Assembly (NCBI GenBank): GCA_018296165.2
Contig: JACKQL020000036.1
Coordinates: 124,001 to 188,000, forward strand
DNA: 64,000 bases
Direction: 5' to 3'
From: Termitomyces sp. T153
Lineage: Eukaryota; Basidiomycota; Agaricomycetes; Agaricales; Lyophyllaceae
A model generated the notes under the pieces. The model had not been told where the DNA came from. It did not search any database and worked only from the letters and a program-made list of their open reading frames with translations. This document shows, piece by piece, positions 36,688-48,537 of the stretch. A program made the position numbers and the translations under genes. How positions within the stretch are numbered: the stretch's first letter is position 1; each line of letters starts with the position of its first letter.

Positions 36688-37809
36688 TGTCACGACCCGT
36701 CCCCTGGACCCCCACACATCGTCCAGCAACCCCCCGATTCCCCAAAAAACCCCTGATGCTCTGCCGAACTTCTGCCCATGCCCCGCACCTATTTCAGCTA
36801 ACTCTGACGCCTCCCCGGCTAACTCCGATGGCCCCCGGGCCAACTTCAACACCTCCCCCACAGCCACTGACACTCGCCCTGGATCTCCCAAACCCCAAAA
36901 ACCACCCCCGCTGTTCCCAATCCTCGCCACCCATCATCAACTCAACACCCTGGTTCCTCCAACCCATTCCAGAATATCACGACAACCTCGGGGCGACCCG
37001 CGTTCCCAAATGATCCCATCAATGTATCAGCACAGCCCAATCCTCGATTGCAACCGACACCCACCCACTCCGTCGAGCTCTGCCAAGCCCCGCCGCAGCA
37101 GCTGATGTACCCCAAAGTACTCCGGTAGTCAGTATATAAGTCGTCAAGTAGCTCTTTGTACTCTAGTCTTGATATTGCTTAACGTTACCTATGGTCTGAT
37201 TGATTCCTTCTCGTGCTTCGTGTTTTGTGTCTCGTTTTCCTTATCTCAGTCTCCCAGTCTTGTCTTGTCTCCATTTTGTTATCGTTCTCATTATCGTTTC
37301 GTATCTCCACTCGAATCTACTCTTGTTCCATATCAACTCCATTCCATTTGTCTGATGCTGTCTTGGTGACTCCATCCAGCCGTTGTGCCCAAGTCTTCAT
37401 CAACCTTAACGACCTCACGAACTCCGCGGTTACGATCACAAACCCTGACACTCTTTCACCAGGTCTGAACCTCGCTCTTCACTCGGTCCTGGACTCCATC
37501 AACTCCAATTGATCTCCCATCAAACCCCGGCTCCGCTCCCATTGATCACACAGCCACCTACTCCTTCGCTTCCACAAATCCCCCATACGGTCTTCTGCCT
37601 GAACCCCGCCAAGACCATCCCATTTCCTCGCAATCCGACTTCTCTGGACCTCCCCGGATCTGTCCAGATCACATCCCACCGACTATCCGCACAAGCCATC
37701 AGTGCCCGGAACGTTTTCGAGTGTTCAGTTACCAGTGCAATGGGATCGTGCCTGCCTAGTAAGGACTCGCCCAGTGCAGCTGAGCCCCCGAGGTCAGCGG
37801 AACCTGACA
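36688..37809 (+). repeat. CpG-rich solo LTR with 5-bp target duplication
   Basis: It starts TGTCACGACCCGTCCCC and ends CAGCGGAACCTGACA (1122 bp). CTCTG stands on both sides (36683-36687 and 37810-37814). No internal retroelement region is attached, so it is a solo LTR left by recombination. CpG is abundant, which means little time under methylation or a recent insertion. Confidence 0.92.
37131..37140 (+). promoter_or_regulatory. TATA box of solo LTR
   Basis: AGTATATAAG is conserved at the same place in the other copies (near 38831 and 42279 on plus, and as its complement near 57810). It is the likely Pol II promoter of the LTR. Confidence 0.55.
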
Positions 37810-37814
37810 CTCTG

Positions 37815-38183
37815 TGGGTAAACCCAGCTAGAGTTGAACTGAGGTTGCTAGGGAATAGGTTGCTAGCAGAGTGAGGCTGAAGACTGGCTCTAGGGATAGC
37901 AAAGAACATTAGTGACAGGAATGATAATAAAACAAAACTAGCTATAGGTGCTAGCACTAAACATAGACTTGGCAAAATAGTAGCCTAAGGTGGTACTGGT
38001 GGAGCAAAATGACAAGGGCACTACTCAAAATAAAAGGTTCTAGAGCAAAAGAAGATGCTTTAGAGTTGCTAGACTTAGATCTGAAGTCTTGGGCTAAGAA
38101 AGAGGTGCAATTCTTCAATGGTAGTATAGAAAACATGTTAGTATATATGGTAAGTAAGGTAATGAATTTAAAAGTAGTCAATA
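37815..38183. other. Unassigned repeat-derived DNA
   Basis: Almost free of CpG, with phrases such as GGTTGCTAG and GTTGCTAGCAG that resemble 16130-16260. I found no protein match. It is probably part of an old element. Confidence 0.4.
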
Positions 38184-38300
38184 ATTGTAAGGGCAACCTC
38201 CAGGAGCAGTGGCTCAGAGTCAGACAGCTAGTAGAGGGGAATCTGAAGTATATTAGCAAAGTAGACAATGATACAGCAGTAATTAATCACTTAGCAACCT
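38184..38300 (-). repeat. LTR fragment, minus strand
   Basis: TGTAAGGGCAACCTCCAGGA at its left edge and the following ~110 bp match the 3' end (on the minus strand) of the LTR family seen at 40784-41152. It is fused to gag sequence on its right, so an internal deletion has joined LTR and gag. Confidence 0.6.
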
Positions 38301-40620
38301 GGCAACAAAGGCATATACTTCATCTGTTGCTTGACTAAAAATTCTCCTCCAGCTCCAGAGGTGATGCATGTCACAACCTGCTCCCAGAACCCCAGACCCC
38401 ATTCCCAGCCACTTTGCTCCCCCAAAGTTCCCTCCCCAACTCCTCCTTCAACTCCCCAACCTTTGTTCAACCATGGCACACACTCTGGGTAACTCTGATG
38501 CTTCTTTAGTAGACTCCAACAGCCCCCTGGCTAACTCTGATGCCTTTCCTGCAGCCTTTGACACTTTCTCTGCCTCTCCTGAGCCCCTAGGACCCTCTCC
38601 CACTGTTCCTGATGCCAGCATATGTCACCAGTTTGTCACCCTGACCCACCCAACCAGCTCTGGAGCATCACAACAACTCTGGGACAGCCCACATCCCCAG
38701 CTGATCCCATCATGATCCCATCAGTATATCACCACAGCCTGCCCCCTGATCACAACTGATACCCATTGGCTCTGTATGACCCCAACAAGCCCTGCTGCCA
38801 GACCCGCTATCTCTAGAGCTGTCCCAGTAGTCAGTATATAAGTTGTAGAGTAACATCCCATACTCTAGTCTTGATATTACCTAACCTGATGTACTTCTGA
38901 TTGTTTGTCTCTTGTGTTTTGTGTTTCTCATTACATTTCCTCTTCCCTCAGTCTCTCCATCTTATCTCAGTCTCCCAGTCTTGTCTTGTCTCTATCTCCA
39001 TTATTGTCTAGTTATTATTTTGTATCTCTGCTTGAATCTATTTTTGTTCTTGTCTCAATCTTGCCTTGATTCCATCTTGTCTTGTTCAACTCCATTTCCT
39101 TTATTGTGTTCAAGTCTGTTAAACCTTAATGCCATTACAAACTCTGCACTTATGATTACAAACCTCAAACATTTATAAACCAACTCCGGACCTTGCCATT
39201 TGCTTGGCCCTGAGACCCATCAACATCCATTGATCACTTGTAAAGCCTCTGTTTACCCTGCAGCCCATATACTTGCTTATGGACTTGTACCTAATGCCTG
39301 CCTAAGCCCAACGTTTAATATACATGGTCTTAGACTTCCCCAAACCATCCTGGACTTACTTGGACCACTTCTCCAAGCTTCCTTTTACAAGTATCCGGGG
39401 TCCGAACCATCCCTGGAATGCTAGGTTATAAGCACAGGACATCACGTCTGCCTAGTAAAGACTTGCCCAGTGTAGCTGAGCCCTGTGTTCAGTGGAACCT
39501 GACAATGCGCAGGCGTTGATCTTCTCCAGGGTTGACTCCAGTGCCAGCTTGTCAGGTGATGGAGCTCCAGTGGCATCCTTTGTAGCCAACAGTTGCATGA
39601 GGAGTTTCTTCTGCTCTGCCATAGAGAGGTAGCATACCTCCAGCTCCAATGAGCAGTCTTGTGCGAAGCACCCAGGTTTTTTGCATCTCTGGCACAGTAA
39701 TGGTGTAGTGTAGAGCTGTCAGGCAGTGTCCACATCCATGGGAATGCCTAGCAGCAAGAGGTGCAGTACAGGGATGGCCAGAGCAGGTGTGGGCATTGGG
39801 AGAGCAGGCATGAAGTACCAGAAGCTGGCAACCAGAGCACAGTGCTGTGTGGGGTACATGCAGTGGAGCTCCTGACAAATCTCCATGAGCTGCTACTGAT
39901 CTCTGGCTACCTTGTACCAGGAAGTAATCCTTTGTCATTTAGGCAGCTCTCTGCAAGGTTGTCAATGCATTCTATCAATATGGGGTGCAGGCCATCTCAG
40001 AACATGAGGCACAGTTGAAGGCTATTGGGGTAAGTGGCTTGCTTGACCAATGCCCAGAAGGAGTCAATGTACTCATCCAGTGTCCACTTCCCTTGCCCAT
40101 ACTGCTCCCTGTCATGTAGTGCTAAGGCAGTGGTTTTGGCAGGGTTGAGCAGGGAAAACTCTGTGCAAAAGTCCCTTTCAAAGGCTGCCCAGTCTGCAAA
40201 AGTTCCAACACCTCTGGAGTGCTGGAAAACCCACAACACATAGGTAAAGACATGTCCAGTCTTCATATATGACAGTACCCAAGCTATCTTCAGCATATCA
40301 GAGTTGAAGGTGTCCCTGCTCAGGTGGATGTAGGTGAGGCAGGACTAGAGGAAGTGCTCTTCACTAGAGTGAGCACTGTCATATGTGTCCAGGAGCATAG
40401 GATGTGGAATCCATGGCCATAAGGTCACTGGAGGTGCAAGAGCAATTACCAGAGCAGCCAGGGTTGGTTCCACTGTTGGGGGAGGTGCAGAGATAGGGGG
40501 TAGGCACTCAAGCAATGCCTGGAGCAATTGAAAGATATGATCTATGGTTTGACAGAGGGTTGAGAGTTTGGTTGTGTAGTGAGTGAGAGATGATTGTGTC
40601 AGTTGCACCTAGTTTCCTAG
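38301..40620 (-). pseudogene. Chromovirus gag remnant, split by solo LTR
   Basis: Minus-strand gag of the nested-element family starts near 40608 and runs left. Recognisable blocks are SLTHYTTKLSTL (near 40540-40590), YGQGKWTLDEYIDSFWALV (near 40045-40105) and a zinc knuckle reading CQRCKKPGCFAQDC (near 39650-39690), where the His is replaced by Cys. The frame is split by a solo LTR at 38369-39504 and ends at about 38301. Several stops are present. Confidence 0.75.
38369..39504 (+). repeat. Decayed solo LTR with near-exact target duplication
   Basis: It starts TGTCACAACCTGCTCCC and ends CAGTGGAACCTGACA (1136 bp), and it is the same LTR as 36688-37809 with CpG changed to TG or CA. The target site is ATGCA on the left (38364-38368) and ATGCG on the right (39505-39509), one CpG-type change apart. 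It lies within a gag remnant whose sequence continues on both sides. Confidence 0.9.
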
Positions 40621-40783
40621 GTGTAGCAGGTGAGTCCACGTAAATCCTGTGGGGCCAGAGCTTTCAAAGAGGTGTCTGGGTTGGCAAGCTAAGACTTATC
40701 CTGGTGGGGAAGTAAATAGGGACTCAGAGATTCCTTGCAGGCTATGAGGGGCTTCCAGACCAGTTTTAAGAGACTTGTTCTGC

Positions 40784-41152
40784 TGTAAGGGCAACCTCCA
40801 GGAGCAGCAGCTCAGAGTCACGCAGCTAGCAGAGGGAAATACAAAGTATATTAGCAAAGTAGACAACAATACAGCAGTAACTAATCATCTAGCAGAGGGG
40901 AATCCAAAGATAACAAGTCTAAGGATCTCTGCTGCTTAGTGTGGCACATCAGTGGGCAGCAGAGGCATGGGAATGGCTATACAGAAGACCAGAGCTAGCG
41001 CTAACCTTAGGAAAGTGATCAATGAGATAATATGGAAAGTCCCACAGGTCTCTAGAGATCTCTGGGGGTCTGGAATGAGCCCTGGAGATGTCAAACAAGC
41101 TGTGAATGCACTGGAGCAAGCCATGGAGGTTGGAAATGAAAGTCCCCTAACA
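40784..41152 (-). repeat. 5' LTR of minus-strand chromovirus
   Basis: Read on the minus strand it starts TGTTAGGGGACTTTCATTTCC and ends CCCTTACA, and it matches the LTR at 8610-8977. Gag begins about 170 bp away, as it should. Confidence 0.75.
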
Positions 41153-41834
41153 ATAAAGGTGAAAAAGGATTGCTAGCAACATAGGCAAGTTAGGAGAAAT
41201 GGCTGGGCAAGTCTATAAAAAGTGTAGCTAATTTGACACCTGGAATGACAGCCAGTATGCTGGTTGCTAAGGTGGCTTGTATCAAGAAAATAAGTCCAAA
41301 TCAAGAAATAATAAAATCTATAGCAATAATACCAAGAAAGGGAATATTGTTGGGGACCTTGCTAGGAGGGGCACTAGAGGGTGCTAGAGGAACATTAGTC
41401 AGTCGGCTGAGGATCTAGACTGCATGCAACAAAGTCACATGATTGTCTCAATAAGTAGAAATCAGAAAATCTGGAAGTCATCAAAACATCAGAAAACTCA
41501 GAAATCTGTACTCAGCAAGAATAGGGTCTTATCAGTGGTAAGGGATAGCAATTCTTCACCATCATCACATTCAAGATTTGATAGTCCTAAACCAGATGAA
41601 AAGACTCATCCTTCTTCTTGATGAAAAAGACTGGGGAGGCCATTGGGGACTTAGAGGGTTGTATCCAACTGTAAGGGAATGAATGTTCTATGGATAAACT
41701 CAATGGAAGGCAAGCAGACACAAGTGACAAGCAAGAGTCAAAGGAGCACAAGGCAGCTAAGAGTTGGGCAAGGGGCAAGTGTAGCAAGCTAAATGCAAGC
41801 AACAATGCTGGGGTTCTTACAGTTAGATCAATGG
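41153..41834. other. Unassigned DNA with a small RT relic
   Basis: Only a short minus-strand reverse transcriptase piece (PMASPVFFIKKKDESFHLV, about 41575-41670) is recognisable. The rest is CpG-poor and probably decayed retroelement sequence. Confidence 0.5.
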
Positions 41835-42963
41835 TGTCACGACCCGTTCCCCGAAACCCCGCACATCGTCCATCAACCCCCCGAACCCCCAAAGGGACCC
41901 CCAACGCTCCGCCAAACTTCCGCCCATGCCCCGCGCCTACTTCGGCTAACTCCGACGCCTCCCCAGCTAACTCCGACGGCACCCTAGCCAACTTTGGTGC
42001 CTGCCCCGCAGCCACTGACACTTACCCTGGGCCTCCCGAACCCCGAGAACCACCCCCGCTGTTCCCGATCTTCGCCACCCATCATCAACTCAACACCCTG
42101 GTTCCTCCGACCTATTTCGGAGTATCACGACAACCTCGGGGCAACCCGCGTTCTCCAATGATCCCATCAACGTATCAGCGCGGCACGATCCTCAATCACA
42201 ACTGACACCCGCCCCCTCCGTTGAGCTCCGCCAAGCCCCGCCGCCACAGCCGACGTACCCCGAAGTCCTCTGGTAGTCAGTATATAAGTCATCGAGTAGC
42301 TCTTTGTACCCTAGTCTTGATATTGCTTAACGTTACCTATGGTCTGATTGTTTCCTTCTCGTGTCTCGTTTCCTTATCTCAGTCTCCCGGTCTTATCTCA
42401 GTCTCCCGGTCTTGTCTCATCTCCATTTTGTTATTGTTCTCGTTATCGTTTCGTATCTCTATTTCGAATCTACTCTTGTCCTATATCAACCCCGTCCCAT
42501 TTCGTCTGACGCTGTCTCAGTGACTCTGTCCGACCACTGTGCCCAAGTCTTCATTGACCTTAACGACCTCACGAACTCCGCAATTACGATTACGGACCCC
42601 AACACTCCTTTATCAGGTCCGAACCTCACTCTTTGCTCGGTCCCGGACTCCATCAGTTCCAAATGATCTCCCATCAAACCCCGGCTCCATTCCCATTGAT
42701 CACACAGCCACCTACTCCCTTGCTTCCGCAAATCTCCCGTACGGCCTTCTGCCTGAACCCCACCAAGACCGTCTTGTCTCCTCACAATCTGACTTCTCCG
42801 GACCTTCCCGGATCTGTCTGGATCACATTCCCCCAACTACCCGCACGAGCCACCAGGGCCCGGAACGTCTTCGAGTGTTTGGCTACCAGTGCAAGGGGAT
42901 CACGCCCGCCTAGTAAGGACTCGCCCAGTGCAGCTGAGCCCCCGAGGTCAGCGGAACCTGACA
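41835..42963 (+). repeat. CpG-rich solo LTR with 5-bp target duplication
   Basis: It starts TGTCACGACCCGTTCCCC and ends CAGCGGAACCTGACA (1129 bp), flanked by AATGG on both sides (41830-41834 and 42964-42968). It is close to the copy at 36688-37809. No internal region is present. Confidence 0.92.
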
Positions 42964-43239
42964 AATGGGTAGACCTGGTGAACACTGCTATTGTTTGGTC
43001 TGAGGATATTCTATCCTGCAGACCATCCTATATACTACATTGCTGATAATGATGACTAACATTATACCTATTCATTGGTCCATGGTATGTAATGGAGAAT
43101 GACTAACAATAATCAATACTGAGTAATGTCCAAGCATGTGATTCATGGAAGGTGACTAACGGGGACAGGAGGGTGTAGGGCATAACAGGCAGTCTGTCAG
43201 ATGAGCCAGAATGGTGGATCATTCTTGGACTAAGCCCAG

Positions 43240-44510
43240 AATAGAATTGAACCATCCTAAAGGGACCATCCTCTTATGCCAACCAGAGCTAAGATTCTCC
43301 TGTAGAAACATGTCCAGCTCATCCTGCTCATGGGGCACAAGCAGATAGACTTTGCAGCTGGAGGGTTCTGCATCAAGTATCAGCTCAATTGCATGATCCC
43401 ACTACTTGCACTCTGAAAGTAAATTCAATGATGCCTTAGAGAATACATTCTCAAAATCATGGAGGTAATCAGGAGTCATGCTACAAAAGGGCTTGAGCTG
43501 GGAATTTGCTGCAAATGCCTTGGCCAGATGTTGAGAAGTGGTCTGGCTGGCCCAGATCTCTGCCACTGTAGGAGGGGGGCAGCATCATAGCATAGATCCT
43601 ATCAACTACTTAATGGTTTTGTCTAGAGACTCAAGGTCTGAAGTGCTGGCAGATTCTCCTTCACATTTGTCTTCCTCCTAAGGTTCACACCCAACACCCC
43701 AGACATCCTTGTAGAAGGCCTTTCTATGAGGAAATGCCAGAAGTGGAAGATTTAGGAGGTTGAGATCAGCATAAGGAAGATGCCCAGCACAACAGATGTG
43801 CATGGCAGCACACTTGCAAATCTTTGCTCTGTGCTCCTTGCAGGCTTTTTCTACACAAGTCATGCAACAACAAGGACAGTGACTCATTTTCACCTTGTTC
43901 TTAGTCCAGTCAATCTTGAGGTTATCTTCACATAACCAGGTGAACTCCAAGATTATGTCTTACTTCTCCAAACTGGTGACAGCAAAAGTAGCTTGCTCCA
44001 AGTGGTCCTGGTAACAAAGCACCAGGTCCACCACCAAACAAATAGAGCCAGCTTCATTGAGCATGCCATCAACATTGTACATGGAAATATGATGAGAGAG
44101 GGGGCAAGTAATGAGATGTTGTTGTTGTGCATAGTCTATGTCAGGGAAGAGGCCCATTGCCCCACTGTCAAGCAGGGAAACCACACTTCAGGTCTGCTGA
44201 GTGTCTGTCATCTCAATTTCTACCTGTAGCTTTAAGGAGTTGTGGAAGGGGTGGAAGCAACAATGTAGCAACAGAGGAGACAGTTTCCCCAGGCAGGAAT
44301 CCAGAGGCATGGGTTAGGAAATGTATTCCCATCTGAGACTTGAGCTGGGGAGGGGACTTTGTATGTTTAATGAGGGGCTTATCATTTTGGGCATACATAG
44401 TATCAAAAAGTGTAGTATTCAAAATAGCAACAGATATATTCAATTCTATGGACAGAGAAAAAAGGAAAACCATGAGGAGGGAGAATGGGATGTCTCCTAA
44501 CAGCCCTCTG
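43240..44510 (-). pseudogene. Chromovirus protease and RT start fragment
   Basis: Minus-strand protease is seen as SLLDSGAMGLF near 44150-44184, followed by the linker with FTWLCEDNLKIDWTKNKVKM (43900-43950) and the first reverse transcriptase residues (about 43330-43450). It stops at about 43240 within the polymerase. Stops are present. It belongs to the same family as the outer plus-strand element. Confidence 0.7.
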
Positions 44511-44892
44511 ATTGTTTCCTCAACTGGCAGAGGGAGATGCAAGGTCTATTCAACATCTATAAGAAGTTTTAGAGTTCTAGCTACTCACCTGGCAGAGGGA
44601 GATCCAAAAAGAACAAGTCTAAGGATTTCTGATGCCAGTGTTTGGAAAATTTACTCTAGAGCTTCTAAAAAAACACTCCACAACCAAATCTGGAATCTGA
44701 TTCCAAAAATTGAAATCCATTGTGAATGGCCCCAATCTCCAGACTCCCAGCACATGGCCACATACAAATATGACCAGAAGTTAGCTCTTGGTCAAAAGTA
44801 CCTGTGACCAGAAAATGGGAGGTTAACAATCATTGGCAGGCTTGGAATCAAGAAAACAATCAGAGGGCCTGGTAGGAGCAGTCCCCTGACAC
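44511..44892 (-). repeat. LTR, minus strand
   Basis: Read on the minus strand it starts TGTCAGGGGACTGCTCC near 44892. It contains the doubled GGATCTCCCTCTGCCAG / GCATCTCCCTCTGCCAG pattern of the LTR at 2557-2904. The right edge is clear, the left edge near 44511 is not. Confidence 0.55.
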
Positions 44893-45829
44893 ATACCATG
44901 AGATTATTCCCTCCTCCATGCTTCACAGTAGGTGAAGTGGTTTGATCTGAAATGCCTTCCCCTCATAGCTTCCACAAATACTGCTTCCCATCTGACCCAA
45001 TCTGTTAATCAGTCCTCCACAGCCCAGTTCTGATGCTCCTGAGCCCATTTAAGTCATAGTTGCCAATGTTTAGCTTTGAGCATAGGAACTTTCCTCTTTG
45101 TAGCAGACCAATAGTTTTGATTCAAATTACATAAGTCTAGGTGCAATCTGTAGCTACAATGCCATAGTATTTTATGTGATTTAATCAGAAATTTTGAGGT
45201 ACTTCCAATGTTTCATGTCAATCTCATCTTTCAAAAAGTATGAAACATTGGGGCAGTTTTTTGAGCCACTGTATGTGGCAGAGGTAGATACACTGGGTGC
45301 AGGAAACAATATGTTGAGCCAAAAGAATTTATAAAATAATAAGAATGCTTGAATTAAACTCAAAATTCTCTTTGTGTGTATCCATAAAAGAAATATCAAG
45401 AGTTAATTTACAATGGTATTTCAGAGATCTGTGATATAACCTTGAATCAAAATTGAATGAAGATATTGTTATATTTCAAGGAGCTTTTGTTGGATATTGA
45501 AGATCAGACTATACAAAGAATAGTGACATCTTTGAAGATATGTTTGTGAATAAAAGTGAAGAAGTATTTGAGAAGCACTCAAAGAGAACTTTGAATTAAA
45601 TTCAATTATTCTTATCATACATATTCTCAAATTCATTTATATCAGACTATTGATTCCTGCATTCAGTGGATTGTAACATTGTAACAGGCCCATTTCTGAA
45701 TCCAATTATGTATGAAGATGAGCATTTACCTTCAAAGCTTCATTGTCGAGCACCACCACCCTTCAAGCTTGATTGCTTCGTTGTTTGACCAAGTAGCACT
45801 ATGTATATACAAATAAAAATGAGACAAAT
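44893..45829. other. AT-rich spacer before the second gene island
   Basis: No protein-like frame, RNA gene or clear repeat was found. It is strongly AT-rich from 45180 on. CpG returns from about 45745, just before the J-domain gene. Confidence 0.5.
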
Positions 45830-46604
45830 ATGTCCTTTCCCGACTATTATCAGCTTTTAGGCGTTCCCAGCACTGCGACCCAGGATGAGGTCCGCCAGGC
45901 ATACAGGAGAGAGTCTCTTAGGACTCACCCAGACAGGCTCCCAAAAGCCGACCCTCTCCAAAAACAACGTGCAACAGAGTCCTTCCAGGTATTCCCATGC
46001 ATTCCCTATCCATATACTACCACTAATTCCATATCCAGGCCTTAGCAGACGCCTACTACGTCCTGTCAGACCCCGTCCGGCGTCGAGAATATGACATCGT
46101 CTACGCCTCCAGACCATTCAATGATAGAACGAGCGATCCTAATGCATCTTCTGGCCTTTTCTCCCGTTTCTCAGGCATATTCACAGGTTCTGGCTCTCGG
46201 CAAACATCACAGCCCAATGCCGAGCATATCTTCGCTGACGTCTTTGAAGAGGTATGCATCTCGGAACTAACCAACGGTGATGGACCTTAATGATATCCAG
46301 CTTCTGCGACCTGAGGTGGAACGTTATGTACCCTGGTGGAGCTACCTAGGTGCTGTCTGCGGTGGGGGTTTGGGTTTTATTGTCGCCAACGTGCCCGGCC
46401 TCATGGTTGGAGCTTTTGCCGGGGGTCGACTAGGAGCCATCAGGGATGCCAAAGGTAAGAGTGTTGCAGCCGTCTTTAACGATCTAGGTGGCAGTCAGAA
46501 AGCAGAGGTGGCGTCCCTTACTTCGACGTTTGCATTTCAATTACTTGAACAAATTGCAGATTCTACGGGCTTTGGCGATAAAGGTGTTGGGTTCTGCATT
46601 TTAG
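45830..46604 (+). CDS. J-domain co-chaperone with C-terminal glycine-rich segment
   Basis: J-domain proteins stimulate the ATPase of Hsp70. Four exons (45830-45988, 46039-46251, 46301-46507, 46560-46604) give 207 residues, and every intron falls between codons. The J domain (residues about 5-75) has YYQLLGVPSTA, the essential HPD in RTHPDRLPK, and a final helix DPVRRREYD. The C-terminal third has a hydrophobic, glycine-spaced stretch (GAVCGGGLGFIVANVPGLMV, then GAFAGGRLGAIRDAKG), like a glycine zipper that could associate with a membrane. No signal peptide or zinc fingers are visible. The last exon is 15 codons and its splice is supported by a coherent ending, KAEILRALAIKVLGSAF. Confidence 0.87.
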
Positions 46605-47098
46605 AGCTAGGCATTGCCTGTCAGAGAAACAATACCTACTTTGGTATCATATCTTCTCTTCGTCATGGCTTTAACACAGTGTACAATAGCATCATGTATT
46701 GTGACAACATCGATTAGGTCGTAATACTTAGACCTAAGACAAATACATTTTGATCGCCTATAATTTGTCTCTGTACCCCGTATTACAGTCGTAAAAGTGC
46801 CCGTACTGTTAAGACATATATTGATTTGTTACGGGTCTCCTTATAAATTACCCCGTTGGGTAGCCGTATGCTTTACGGGCCGTACAGAACGTAGCCCTAA
46901 ACGCTCCAATTATGTCGTCATTTCTTCCAAATGTGGCAAATGCTCTATGTATAACACAAGATCTCGTAAATTGTACAGTGCTGTCCTTCCGTTTGCTTTT
47001 GATGTATAAAGATAGTGACGAGAAATTGTACGTGCATGCAGAGGAATTAAAATAGCTTTTAGAATACCGTGTTTCAGTCCAATATCCACCTATCCATC
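46605..47098. other. Convergent intergenic region
   Basis: This is the shared 3' flank of the J-domain gene and the next minus-strand gene. CpG is normal and no supported gene was found. Transcript ends of both genes should lie here. Confidence 0.5.
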
Positions 47099-48249
47099 CT
47101 AGTGCCACATCTCTCCAACCTGACAATCGTCCATAGAAGGCCAGGCCTGCACAGCAAGGACGGACTCGTAATCCGCGATACCCCCTGCACCGTTAGCCAT
47201 GGCTAAGCTCAGCGCTGCGATTGCTTTTTCCGTCCGGGATGCAGATGTCACGGGGCTGCAGGTTGGTGAAACAGACGGTAGGAGTAAGGGGATGTCAAGA
47301 CCTGACAATGTATCGCATGACGAGAATAGCGGTGCTGAATGTGTGTTAGGTGAGTCTGTGCCAGAGGAGGATTGACCCTGTTCATCATCGGAAGAATGTA
47401 TTGGTAGATGTGTTGTCAATAGCGATGAGCATTGCCGCTTGCTTGGAGCCGAATATTGACAGTCTCTTCCATCTATGTTTTTGATGTTAAGAGACATCGT
47501 CCGTTTTGGGGGATCAGGACTCCCTGGTAATGATATTCGGGGTAGCTCTCCTGCAAAAATTTGGACATCGTCGTCTTCCTCCTCTTTACCATTGTGTGAA
47601 TTGGAGCGAACATGCTTCGGCTTCCGAGATAAGGTAACGATAGATGACCGTTTCCGGCCTCTTTTCTGAGCCTCTTTGGCCTTAAAATAAGCATCCGACC
47701 TCGACCTGGAGTGCTCATAATCGCGCATGCGTCGAACAAAACCTTCACCACTTTCGGCAACACTCCGATGCAGTTCCCAGAAAGCGTTGGAGCGGAGATG
47801 TGAGAGGTTATGTTCGTCATCAATGTCTAGATCCATTGAACGGGAATCTATAAAGCGATCTGAGCGGCAGCGTCTCTTAGTCTCGCAATCTCTTCGTGGG
47901 AAAAGCTCAAAATCGGAGGCCTTCGTAGCGAAAAAGGAGCTGAAAGGAGTTGTGGCGTTGTATCTGTCACCTAAGACAAAAGGAGCTATTTGCTGGATGA
48001 TGGATCAGCCCAGACATCTGCATGATAGTATATATTGCTAACGGGTATATCCTGGCGTCTTCGCTTGCCTCTCCCTCCGATGTCCACGTCCCACTTTTGA
48101 GGTGAAGACGCGTCTTTAGCGTAACTGCGAGATGGATAGGCTCTTTTGTTTGCAACTCGCCACGATTTCTCTTGAGCGCGAGCGCTTGTAGAGGGCGGAG
48201 AGGCAGAGTGAGAGCGACGACAGTGATTTTGGTGTCTGAGTGTCGACAT
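47099..48249 (-). CDS. Unrecognised basic nuclear-type protein (2 exons)
   Basis: Exon 1 (48043-48249) and exon 2 (47099-47992) are joined by a 50-bp intron, giving 366 residues from the ATG at 48249 (MSTLRHQNHCRR). The first 69 residues are very basic (RGKRRRQDIP). After the splice comes IAPFVLGDRYNATTPFSSFF, then an acidic-then-basic core with DIDDEHNLSHLRSNAFWELH and GEGFVRRMRDYEHSRSRSD, then a Ser-rich tail. The core looks conserved-type and may bind other proteins, but I know no function. The N-terminal charge suggests the nucleus. Nearest neighbours give no clue. Confidence 0.7.
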
Positions 48250-48537
48250 GGGCGGGCTATGGAAAGGAATTTGCAAGTTTCCTTCTGTTCCAAACGCGTG
48301 AAAAGATTGCCTTATGTAAGGGGCTGTAATATAGTACCACGTGATGCCAAATTTTTCCAATCCTCCAATGACCTGAGTAGTAACTATTGAATTATCGGTT
48401 CAAGGTGGTTCGTTCTACTCTGGCCATGATTGAAATATCTCACATAGATAGTAACCCTCAGAGCACTTACAAGGGATCTATGATTTAAGCTTGCAACCTC
48501 GCTTTCCAAGCATTGCAACTGTATAAGTAACTTGTTT

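Noticed and set aside
36599..37105. Pro-rich open frames within and beside the solo LTRs (also 41690-42205, 37509-37874, 42633-43046)
   Set aside because: They occur in every CpG-rich copy of the same LTR, in different frames, and break in the decayed copies. They reflect C-rich composition.
46797..47009. A short plus-strand frame between the J-domain gene and its neighbour
   Set aside because: It overlaps an equal frame on the other strand, lacks any domain and lies in the shared 3' flank.
47836..47992. Apparent frameshift or two genes with an 11-bp gap (a stop at 47848 and an ATG at 47836)
   Set aside because: Using the acceptor at 47993 joins exon 1 to an open frame that runs through VLGDRYNATTPF into the downstream part. 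No frameshift is needed.
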